Shown: piece after piece, positions 46,601 to 53,641 of the stretch
Layout: every line of letters starts with the position of its first letter
Position numbering within the stretch: the first letter of the stretch is position 1
DNA from: Omphiscola glabra
Taxonomy: Eukaryota; Mollusca; Gastropoda; Lymnaeidae
Assembly: GCA_964017045.1 (NCBI GenBank)
Contig: OZ024797.1
Coordinates: forward strand, 13,423,062-13,487,061
DNA: 64,000 nucleotides
Direction of reading: 5' to 3'
Notes under the pieces: generated by a model
Databases searched by the model: none
Told to the model about the DNA's origin: nothing
Seen by the model: the letters and a program-made list of their open reading frames with translations, nothing else
Translations under genes and position numbers: made by a program

Positions 46601-49600
46601 GTGAACTTCCCATCTACTAGATATAGCCCGCCAAACATTGGCGACAGCAATGCGTGAACTTCCCATCTACTAGATACAGCCCGCCAAACATTGGCGACAG
46701 CAATGCGTGAACTTCCCATCTACTAGATACAGCCCGCCAAACATTGGCGACAGCAATGCGTGAACTTCCCATCTACTAGATACAGCCCGCCAAACATTGG
46801 CGACAGCAATGCGTGAACTTCCCATCTACTAGATACAGCCCGCCAAACATTGGCGACAGCAATGCGTGAACTTCCCATCTACTAGATACAGCCCGCCAAA
46901 CATTGGCGACAGCAATGCGTGAACTTCCCATCTACTAGATACAGCCCGCCAAACATTGGCGACAGCAATGCGTGAACTTCCCATCTACTAGATACAGCCC
47001 GCCAAACATTGGCGACAGCAATGCGTGAACTTCCCATCTACTAGATACAGCCCGCCAAACATTGGCGACAGCAATGCGTGAACTTCCCATCTACTAGATA
47101 CAGCCCGCCAAACATTGGCGACAGCAATGCGTGAACTTCCCATCTACTAGATACAGCCCGCCAAACATTGGCGACAGCAATGCGTGAACTTCCCATCTAC
47201 TAGATACAGCCCGCCAAACATTGGCGACAACAATGCGTGAACTTCCCATCTACTAGATATAGGTCGCCAAATATTGGTGACAACAATGCGTGAACTTCCC
47301 ATCTACTAGATATAGCTCGCCAAATATTGGTGACAGCAATGCGTGAACTTCCCATCTACTAGATACAGCCCGCCAAACATTGGCGACAGCAATGCGTGAA
47401 CTTCCCATCTACTAGATACAGCCCGCCAAACATTGGCGACAGCAATGCGTGAACTTCCCATCTACTAGATACAGCCCGCCAAACATTGGCGACAGCAATG
47501 CGTGAACTTCCCATCTACTAGATACAGCCCGCCAAACATTGGCGACAACAATGCGTGAACTTCCCATCTACTAGATATAGGTCGCCAAATATTGGTGACA
47601 ACAATGCGTGAACTTCCCATCTACTAGATATAGCTCGCCAAATATTGGTGACAGCAATGCGTGAACTTCCCATCTACTAGATACAGCCCGCCAAACATTG
47701 GCGACAGCAATGCGTGAACTTCCCATCTACTAGATACAGCCCGCCAAACATTGGCGACAGCAATGCGTGAACTTCCCATCTACTAGATACAGCCCGCCAA
47801 ACATTGGCGACAGCAATGCGTGAACTTCCCATCTACTAGATACAGCCCGCCAAACATTGGCGACAGCAATGCGTGAACTTCCCATCTACTAGATACAGCC
47901 CGCCAAACATTGGCGACAGCAATGCGTGAACTTCCCATCTACTAGATACAGCCCGCCAAACATTGGCGACAGCAATGCGTGAACTTCCCATCTACTAGAT
48001 ACAGCCCGCCAAACATTGGCGACAACAATGCGTGAACTTCCCATCTACTAGATATAGGTCGCCAAATATTGGTGACAACAATGCGTGAACTTCCCATCTA
48101 CTAGATATAGCTCGCCAAATATTGGTGACAGCAATGCGTGAACTTCCCATCTACTAGATATAGCTCGCCAAATATTGGCGACAGCAATGCGTGAACTTCC
48201 CATCTACTAGATATAGCTCGCCAAATATTGGCGACAGCAATGCGTGAACTTCCCATCTACTAGATACAGCCCGCCAAACATTGGCGACAGCAATGCGTGA
48301 ACTTCCCATCTACTAGATACAGCCCGCCAAACATTGGCGGCAGCAATGCGTGAACTTCCCATCTACCAAAGTTACTCGACGAAACATGAACTCAAGTCAC
48401 GCACATTTGAGAATCCCAATTTTTCGCTACACCCCTTCCCTCAGTGACACGTCACTGCACACTTTTTATTTCACGCCCATGAACTATATTAAATAGTCTG
48501 ATGTCCCAACCATTTTTAAACCGAATATTTTTACACCATACTTCTATTGTGACGGTTTAATTTTCCGAACAGAAAATAGTACGCACCAAACGCATTTATT
48601 TAATATATAGGCCTATATATATCATTTTGCGTAGTTTTCTGGAATTATATTTTGCGCGCAGTTGAACTCATTGTTAAACCATACTTGCTTTCAAACACAT
48701 AGAATTATTTGTAATATACTCTTAATACCAAAGTCGCTGATAATGAAGCAGTCCATTAGGAAGCAGTCCACGAGTCACACCAGAAGCGTAATATATACAC
48801 GAGATTGCAAATACTTTCAAATTTAAACTTGTATTAAGTGAGTGTTCAGTGCACATTACATCACACTGACTAATTTTTGCGTGCAATATCAGAATCAGGT
48901 CAAAATGTGTTTTTTTTTACATCACCAGCGGGGGGACTTATAACTTGGAATACAATATTTTAGCCAATATTTCATGTAGGCCTATTATCCTAATACAGAT
49001 TTAGTATGTTTCCTTTTTTTAAAAAAACAATTTATTTGTATTGTTTCACAGCGGATCTACTGTAGTTGTTTTGTGTTTATCTTGTTTGCACCAGACCAGG
49101 CCTCCAACCAGTTATTCTGGCTCTGCACATTGATACCAGATCCTCGTGGTCAGGGTCATGTCAAGCAAAAGCTGCATATAAATGCCATTAATCCATTCCC
49201 GCCGCCACCCCCCCCCCCCCAAGGCCACCCCAGTTGTTTGTATTTATAGATGACAAATATTGTATAAAAACATAATAAAAGAGAATGTAAAGAAATGAAA
49301 TGTTTTATAAAAGTTTATTTACCTTGGAAATCAGCCGACTTGAGCTTACGGGAGATGCTGGCGGAGGTGTAGGATGGAGGAGATAGGCGGAGGTGTAGGG
49401 TGGAGGAGATAGGCGGAGGTGTAGGGTGGAGGAGATAGGCGAAGGTGTAGGATGGAGGAGATAGGCGGAGGTGTAGGGTGGAGGAGATAGGCGGAGGTGT
49501 AGGGTGGAGGAGATAGGCGGAGGATTTCCACTTCGCTCACTTACTCGCTACACTGTTAATGCTAAACTGTTTCGGTCACTTCAATTCACTTACTCGTTTC

Positions 49601-50596
49601 ACTCTTAATGCTACAATTTATCCCTAAACTTAATGGAACGTAACAAAACTTCACTGAACTTAAATGCTGACGTACATTTTTTTGTTACTTTCGCCTAATT
49701 TTCGTCACTGCAGCCGGCCGACCCCCTGATACGGTTCCTCGTATCTCAAATGTTCCTCGTGTCTCAAAGCAAAACATCGCTCGCTCGACGGCTCGTATCT
49801 AACAAAATCTCGTATTTTAAGGCACTCATATGTAAAGGTACCACTGTATTTTGATTGACTGAATACACGTTTTTTGAGTGAAAATGACAATGTTGTTTTC
49901 AATAGCATTATATTAGTACCTCTCGCCCCAAATACCCAACGCAATGGACTACGATGAGTCGATTGTTTTGTCACGTGATACGTGTAAAAACTAGTAAAAC
50001 TTCCGGTAGGCTGTCTGCAACACACTAGTCGCTCACAAATTTTTCTTCAGACAACTTTCTTCCTTTAATCATAGCTGAATTATAATTATTGTCACATTTA
50101 ATGAATGTCATTTAAAGAAACGCGTGTATTCAAGAATATTTTGAAAAGTAACATTTTTAATTAACATTGGGGAGGCGCTGATGGAGACAAACATTTTGCT
50201 TTAAAATTAATGATGATGGCAATGGCTGATCAGCTGTTATCTGTTGTTATGTGTAGCAGAAAGCCTACCAATGGCTGGTACATTTCACGTGACAAAACAA
50301 GGAAGTGACTCATCGTAGTCCATTGATGTAACCGTGAAGACCTAGCGTGATACTTGTATTGACCCCGGTTAGAACTCTTAAAATTATGGAGAGCCTAGTT
50401 TGAGTAGTTGTGTCAAATTCATGTTTATCAGTACCGGTACTATTTCATATATTATGTTTACCATGCACCTGTTGAGGTGAACTCTCAATCTCAAGCATTC
50501 CATTTCGTATTTTACTTTCAGTCACGACCGAGTAAGAAGAGGGGAGATATCGAATGGTTTAAGAATCACCCCGATGATCATGAGCGTTGGTACTGA
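28127..50596 (+). CDS. predicted seven-transmembrane protein (gene model, 8 exons in view)
   Basis: Exons 28127(or ATG 28146)-28241, 29447-29536, 30594-30742, 32506-32681, 34672-34807, 35541-35646, 37430-37774 and 50522-50596 join through GT-AG introns with matching phases (0,0,2,1,2,0,0) into 390 codons plus stop. Seven hydrophobic segments lie at about residues 4-27, 43-62, 86-111, 130-152, 171-190, 197-215 and 225-247. The loop after TM3 (RMTLRINKNKFSSKIARQ) is strongly basic, which places it and the tail in the cytoplasm. Cys88 at the start of TM3 and Cys159 in the TM4-5 loop could form the usual GPCR disulfide. TM3 (CSFQLWLFHFGFCLF) recalls class C receptors, but there is no Venus-flytrap domain in view. 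The tail (252-390) is basic and Ser-rich. I cannot assign a family. GPCR-like is an inference from topology. Confidence 0.75.
28325..28422. mobile_element. short MITE (~98 bp) with TTTCTTTCAG termini
   Basis: CAGGGTTTCTTTCAGCCATT at the left and AATGTCTGAAAGAAACACTG at the right are inverted repeats around a poly-G and CCCCCGGG core. There is no convincing TSD. It sits just downstream of the TM1 exon in its intron. Confidence 0.6.
28559..29010. repeat. 15-bp minisatellite (CACTTACATGGAGTA)
   Basis: About thirty copies with GCGT, GTGC and AGTG variants and a few indels early in the array. Located in the TM1-TM2 intron of the 7TM gene. Confidence 0.95.
29447..29536 (+). CDS. 7TM gene exon: TM2
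   Basis: Acceptor TCTCCCCCCAG, then 30 codons NLSALATARENILIYILSFG AIFQALNIAP and donor GTGTGT. Phase is 0 on both sides. NLS is a potential N-glycosylation sequon but would lie on the cytoplasmic side in the model. Confidence 0.7.
30165..30412. repeat. 15-bp minisatellite (AAGTTCCTCTATGCC)
   Basis: Sixteen or so copies with variants. The Ser-rich SSMPS frame is open but is a repeat artefact in the TM2-TM3 intron. Confidence 0.95.
30594..30742 (+). CDS. 7TM gene exon: loop and TM3
   Basis: Acceptor CACACAACAG. It encodes IYYAKYPFWRDFRHHTLTPS, then VLRLVCSFQLWLFHFGFCLF and HAALFLGIY, ending with two bases AG of an Arg codon before donor GTATTT. The extracellular loop is aromatic and basic. 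Cys88 opens TM3. Confidence 0.75.
30956..31256. mobile_element. foldback MITE, ~300 bp
   Basis: Left arm CCGGAAATTTGATCGAAAGA ... GATCGAACGGAAATTTGGT and right arm with ACCAACTTTCCGTTCGATCA ... TTTCGATCAAATTTCCGG are inverted for about 70 bp. A second nested inverted pair, TCTTTTTGAACGCA and TGCGTTCAAAAAGA, lies inside. Each arm is itself made of repeated GATCGA and GGAAATTT motifs. Confidence 0.8.
31366..32228. repeat. 31-bp minisatellite, about 27 copies
   Basis: Unit GAAGTAGATAGTTTGTTGTT plus AAAATACGCAC. The early half alternates CACAAAG and CACGAAG, and the later half is nearly homogeneous. In the TM3-TM4 intron. Confidence 0.95.
32229..32325. repeat. ~24-bp tandem repeat, 4 copies
   Basis: Unit GAGGAGTGGGTGAGTGTCAG plus TTGT with point variants, directly abutting the 31-bp array. 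Confidence 0.85.
32506..32681 (+). CDS. 7TM gene exon: basic loop, TM4, Cys loop
   Basis: Acceptor TTTTGATTTCAG. The first base completes Arg112, then MTLRINKNKFSSKIARQAFF, VICLPTLALIGYFVVWLVFY and QHPLESCLTSRHHDYLFI follow. The donor GTCAGT at 32682 leaves one base (G) that forms Val with the next exon. The basic loop plus Cys159 support the N-out topology. Confidence 0.75.
32878..34562. repeat. degenerate ~12-13-bp AT-rich array, 1.7 kb
   Basis: More than a hundred copies of an AATGTCTCATAAT/AATGTCTAATGAT theme with many one-base indels, so spacing drifts between 10 and 14 bp. Larger blocks are themselves duplicated, for example near 34084-34245, 34262-34430 and 34455-34560. In the TM4-TM5 intron. 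Confidence 0.9.
34595..34634. repeat. (GT)n microsatellite
   Basis: About nineteen GT dinucleotides immediately upstream of the TM5/TM6 exon acceptor region. Confidence 0.95.
34672..34807 (+). CDS. 7TM gene exon: TM5 and TM6
   Basis: Acceptor TTAATCAACAG. With the carried G it reads VENSVLLMCLFMIVPIHQIY, PRPDSK, CVCIALFVSLFLGITLYFL and two bases of Arg before donor GTAAGC. The loop between the two segments is only about six residues. Confidence 0.75.
35541..35646 (+). CDS. 7TM gene exon: TM7
   Basis: Long pyrimidine tract and acceptor TTTGTCAG. It completes Arg216, then LCTENVWSAGLECLFAELHA and WTYVLILIVANIKWK, ending AAG before donor GTAAAT in phase 0. Basic residues after TM7 fit a cytoplasmic tail. 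Confidence 0.75.
35647..36280. other. intron sequence, nothing recognised
   Basis: Contains a poly-G run near 36070. No further exon is supported. Confidence 0.35.
36281..36686. repeat. 62-69-bp tandem repeat, 6 copies
   Basis: Unit TTTAATATCACCAAGATGTT then CACTGAACCTATCGGATAGC and TCTTCTCGTCTCAGTG. Two copies lack the CGGATAGC segment (AGGCTC instead), giving the shorter period. Confidence 0.9.
36687..37429. other. intron sequence, nothing recognised
   Basis: No supportable element before the tail exon acceptor. Confidence 0.35.
37430..37774 (+). CDS. 7TM gene exon: basic Ser-rich cytoplasmic tail
   Basis: Acceptor CTTCTACCAG (an in-frame alternative TTCAG six bases later would drop LQ). 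It encodes MGLSDTRESVAIIRKESARR, then ESISKRESVSKKESAASRRE, SVSKKTQGG and on to VYELSFAAPVKESFQSNE before donor GTAAGT, phase 0. Basic-basic-Glu-Ser occurs five times, spaced 5-7 residues, which matches basophilic kinase sites (PKA/PKC type). The 3' end of the exon with its donor is duplicated downstream (see 37721-37880). Confidence 0.75.
37721..37880. repeat. 71-bp tandem duplication spanning a splice donor
   Basis: GTCTATGAA recurs at 37721, 37792 and 37863, exactly 71 bp apart. The first two copies both contain TTCCAATCAAACGAGGTAAG, so the tail exon has a second consensus donor 71 bp downstream. The third copy is partial and diverged. Confidence 0.85.
38102..38170. mobile_element. 69-bp micro-MITE with perfect 8-bp TSD
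   Basis: Ends CAGTGGCGTAGCTA and TAGCTACGCCACTT are inverted. GTTGAGGC flanks both sides (38094-38101 and 38171-38178). It shares termini with the 157-bp element at 12087 and is close to the smallest size a hAT MITE can have. Confidence 0.85.
38179..38678. other. intron sequence with a possible old hAT remnant
   Basis: CAGTGCCAGATTAACC at about 38366 resembles a hAT left end, but I could not place a matching right end. Confidence 0.35.
38679..38934. mobile_element. MITE family C copy 1, ~256 bp
   Basis: AAATTTGGAGAGATCGTGTC at the left and GACACGATCTCTCCAAATTA at the right are inverted. The interior has ATGGCCGCCATCG and CCTAAATGTATCCCTAAACC, both also found (opposite strand) at 60760-60976, so these are two copies of one family. 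Confidence 0.75.
39048..39280. mobile_element. half copy of foldback MITE family B
   Basis: Begins TATTGGTACCCGGGTACC and matches the left arm of the 25065 element through CGCAGCGCCGCCATT and CACCCGGGTAC, then stops. The second arm is missing, and the 53-bp satellite begins within about 45 bp. Confidence 0.8.
39326..48366. repeat. 53-bp satellite, 171 copies, 9.04 kb, intronic
   Basis: The unit reads AATGCGTGAACTTCCCATCT, ACTAGATACAGCCCGCCAAA, CATTGGCGACAGC. AATGCG occurs first at 39335 and last at 48345, exactly 170 x 53 bp apart, so the array has no net indels. Subtypes: TAGGTAC versus TAGATAC, GACAAC versus GACAGC, GTGTGAA, and a distinct ATATAGGTCGCCAAATATTGG form. All frames contain stops, so it is not coding. 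It lies between the tail exon (37774) and terminal exon (50522) of the 7TM gene. Confidence 0.98.
48367..49349. other. intron sequence, nothing recognised
   Basis: AT-rich DNA with a poly-C run near 49210. No exon is supported. Confidence 0.35.
49355..49525. repeat. 26-bp minisatellite
   Basis: Six or seven copies of AGATAGGCGGAGGTGTAGGG plus TGGAGG. Confidence 0.9.
49720..49855 (-). mobile_element. MITE terminal fragment (TACAGTGGTACC type)
   Basis: On the minus strand it starts TACAGTGGTACCTTTACATA, followed by repeated TACGAG/CTCGTATCTC motifs. This is a terminus commonly seen in mariner-like MITEs. The opposite end was not identified. It may enclose the 26-bp array. Confidence 0.45.
49942..50326. 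mobile_element. MITE family A copy 2 (E-box containing TIRs)
   Basis: Same structure as 24239-24632: CAATGGACTACGATGAGTCG at left, GACTCATCGTAGTCCATTG at right, TTTTGTCACGTGATACGTG inside. It differs mainly by the absence of one duplicated TGTTGTTATG block. It sits about 200 bp upstream of the terminal 7TM exon. Confidence 0.85.
50522..50596 (+). CDS. 7TM gene terminal exon
   Basis: Acceptor TATTTTACTTTCAG, then SRPSKKRGDIEWFKNHPDDH ERWY and TGA, phase 0, matching the open phase of the tail exon at 37774. The link across a 12.7-kb intron is inferred from phase, strand and the absence of any other candidate. An intermediate exon cannot be excluded. Confidence 0.6.
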   Translation, partial: SRPSKKRGDIEWFKNHPDDHERWY

Positions 50597-51715
50597 ACAC
50601 TGAGACAGTTTACTTCAAACTGTACACTTCCAACTTTTGGTACTGGCTACTGAGAGAAACTCTACTTCAAACTCTTTACTTTCAGTTTTTGGCACAGACG
50701 CCAATTTTGTAAATTCTTTAGTTTAATATTCCAACAATCCTGATGTGTGTGTGCATCATGATAGACTAGGCATCATGATAGACTAGACGGCCAATGTTTA
50801 ATCCCACGTCAATTTGGTCGCTGACTTACAAGCTTGAAGCTTTACTTATTCAGGATGTTCCCCCCCCCCCCTTTTTCCCTGATGGTAGAAGCCTTACTGT
50901 GGGGATTGGATGGAATTTAATCAGGCCCAAATCTGTGGCCCACCTTGAACTCGTTAGAACTGGATGATGAGGCAGACAATGCAAGGACACATTGATCTAT
51001 CTACGCTCCATCCCCAGTTTAATACTATAATCCTTGCAGTTGGGGGGCTCTTGCACCCCTGACAACGTCGGTAAAATTTATGACCTTGTTTGAGAGACTT
51101 TGTTAGGATATGATAGAATATATTTTTAGATGCCACATATTTATCTTTTTTTTGCATAAATTATTTTTCTATAAATAAACTTGCTAAAATTATGAATCCC
51201 TGTTGTAAGTTTGTCTTCATTTAAACATTTTTATATAGGTTAGGTTCACGTTTGTCCGGCTGGACATCAATTTTTAACAGATTAAGAAAAAGAAAATTTA
51301 CACTGAGAAGACCGCAGTTTTTACAAAAAAATATTTTTTTAAATTACATGTTTTTTTAATAAAAATAAACTAAAAAAAAATTTTATCCACAAATTTTGGT
51401 CAAATGTGACAAAAAAGATCAAATCTACTTAAAAATGATTACTTTTTTTAAAACATGATAAAACTTACATGTACTAATACCATTATATTATATACTAATA
51501 TATACCAACGAAATTTTTGTAAGTCTTTTATTTTTCTAGTTGACAATAATTATTAGTAAAGTATGTACATCAATGTTCTATTAAAACCACCACAAAAGTC
51601 CTCCGCTGGGTTCACACACTGTTAACTTAGTTCCACCAAATGTTCACCAATGTCAGAACAAGAACAGTAACAGTTAGCAAAGTCCTTGAATACTTCATAA
51701 ACTTGAAGTGAAGAG
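50597..51715. other. intergenic tail-to-tail region
   Basis: AATAAA at 51174-51179 (+) may end the 7TM transcript, and TTTATT at 51527-51532 is an AATAAA on the minus strand for COA6. No gene is seen. Confidence 0.45.
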
Positions 51716-51814
51716 TTATGAAGATGGCTTGGACTGTGGCAGTGGGTCTGGCCCAGCGTTTTCCATTTTCTCTTTATATTTCAGGTAGCCACGTCTTTTA
51801 TCAAAATATTTCAC
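51716..51814 (-). CDS. coa6: COA6 terminal exon
   Basis: Minus-strand acceptor TTTTCAG then VKYFDKRRGYLKYKEKM and a polar tail ending PQSKPSS and TAA. VKYFDKRR-x-YLK is the conserved second half of COA6. Confidence 0.93.
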   Translation of the reverse strand: MKYFDKRRGYLKYKEKMENAGPDPLPQSKPSS

Positions 51815-53613
51815 CTGAAAACAAAATTGAACTCTGAATATTACATTATTAATTAAATTAATTTAAATGGACTTTGAAATTTTTTATTCTGGATGTTCAG
51901 AAATGTTTCACAATAGAGGCATCTGAAATGTTTCACAATAGAGGCATCAGAAATTTTTAACAATAGAGACATCAGAAATGTTTCACAATAGAGACATCAG
52001 AAATGTTTCACAATAGAGACATCAGAAATGTTTCACAATAGAGGCATCAGAAATGTTTCACAAAAGAGTTATCAGAAATGTTTCACAATAGAGGCATCAG
52101 AGACCAACAATTTTACAAATTCAATTTAATATCAGCTCAATGATATAAATAATTTATTATAAATAGTTTCCTGTGTGAGTTCAAAACACAAAGCTAGACT
52201 GCAGTTGGACCAAACTAATCAAGAAAACTCTTTTTGTGAATGCTGGCTGGACAATGTCAACATGGAACAGTGGCTGGGCAAGGTCAACATCAAACAGTGG
52301 CTGGGCAAGGTCAACATTGAACAGTGGCTGGGCAAGGTCAACATTGAACAGTGGCTGGACAAGGTCAACATTGAACAGTGGCTGGACAAGGTCAACATTG
52401 ATTTAACAGAAAAGCAAATGAAATACAGCAAAGATTAAAGTGTCTTCTAAACAATAGATATTATTAATTTAATTAAACCAATTTTAGGACTACAAGTTTT
52501 CAAGATAACAATCACAAATAATACTTCACTGGTTATGTAAATGTATGTATAGCTGTAATATTGTGCTCAATAGGTGCGAAAAATAGAATTTCCAGACGTT
52601 AGCACTAATTCACTAATTGGGCTGTTACGTAACTTTTAATACATGTTTTGGCAAATAAAAATGGGAATTTTACAAATTGTTTGGCAGGTTATTTCTGGTA
52701 CTGTAATTTAAGAAAGGTCTTTGTCATTTGTGGCAGTACTAGGATTATAATTCTAGTTGTTTCAATAATAGCTTGATACAAGTACAAGGCCTGCAAAGAG
52801 GATGTGATCATATAATGGATGCCATTATTGATTGATTACATTCCATAAAATTTAATTCTGTTTCTTTGTTATTCGACATATTTTTAACAAAATTTATTTC
52901 TGACCAAAAGCAAGGAGATTATTATTTTTCAATTTTTTTTTGAATAGTATCATTACTATCATTATCATTAATAAAATATTTTTAAAAACTAGTGTAAATG
53001 AGCTCAGCATACACCTAACACCAAAATTGCATTTTAACAACTCAAGCATTAAGCATTAGTAACTGTACTATATCTAACTGTATTGTTGTCATATTAATAT
53101 TACATGAATTGTGAACATACAGCTTTCTTTTTTTTTTATCTCTCTCTTTGTATTTAAGTATGTATGAATAGAATATTGATGTTGAGTAAGTTTGTTTCAT
53201 TAAGTACAATATGGGAATTACTGTTTTTAAAATGTCACCTAATGTAATTAAATTATTTACTCTTTCTATTTAAGGAAATTAAATATTACATGTTCATAAT
53301 TTAAATCAAAACTTTATAAAGATTTTTTTATGATTTCACATTTACAGTCTCCAAGGCCCTTTTTTAAAAAATGTATCCATATTTTTTTTTCCAAATTTGT
53401 GTGTTCTGACTAATAACACTAAATAAACTAGCATTCTGTTGGCAAAATAGTTCCATTGGTACAACATACCCATTGTTTAATGCAACTGTTTTCATAGTCT
53501 TGTCTTTCCTTAGTACATTTAGAAGAATCCTCATTGTTATCATTGAGGCATTGCCATAATAAGTCTTTAGATGCCCAACATTTAACCCGTTCTTCTTGCT
53601 TTGGGAATGGCAT
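51716..53613 (-). CDS. coa6: COA6, cytochrome c oxidase assembly factor 6 (gene model)
   Basis: Two minus-strand exons (53613-53470 and 51814-51716) join in phase 0 to 80 codons plus stop, the usual COA6 length. The protein starts MPFPKQEERVKCWASKDLLW and continues QCLNDNNEDSSKCTKERQDY, ENSCIKQW, then VKYFDKRRGYLKYKEKMENA. Cys12-x9-Cys22 and Cys33-x10-Cys44 form the twin CX9C/CX10C helical hairpin of COA6, which acts in the mitochondrial intermembrane space in copper delivery to the CuA site of complex IV subunit 2. Reading upstream of the Met stays open (WLKHQIDGR) to an acceptor at 53642, so a 5' exon must exist. The Met at 53613 fits the family length. Confidence 0.93.
51898..52110. repeat. 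25-bp tandem repeat, 8 copies
   Basis: Unit AGAAATGTTTCACAATAGAG plus GCATC in the COA6 intron. Confidence 0.9.
52240..52402. repeat. 27-bp tandem repeat, 6 copies
   Basis: Unit AACAGTGGCTGGGCAAGGTC plus AACATTG. In frame, it makes a NIEQWLGKV nonapeptide ORF on the strand opposite COA6, inside the COA6 intron. No splice or start context suggests a gene. Confidence 0.9.
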
Positions 53614-53641
53614 TCTACCATCTATTTGGTGCTTTAACCAT
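53470..53641 (-). CDS. coa6: COA6 exon with start and both Cys pairs
   Basis: Minus-strand acceptor ATTGTTTCAG at 53642, start ATG at 53613-53611, and donor GTATGT after CAATGG at 53470. It encodes all four structural cysteines. A 28-nt 5' part precedes the ATG. Confidence 0.92.

Noticed and set aside
39326..48366. CRISPR-like array of regular repeats
   Set aside because: The 53-bp units are contiguous with no unique spacers, the genome is eukaryotic with spliced genes, and units differ only by shared point variants. It is a satellite.
39326..48366. Centromeric satellite
   Set aside because: It has satellite and higher-order structure but lies inside an apparent intron between ordinary genes. 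A single locus gives no evidence of centromere function.
52175..52438. 87-codon plus-strand ORF with NIEQWLGKV repeats
   Set aside because: 27-bp tandem repeat within the COA6 intron, on the opposite strand, with no splice or promoter support.
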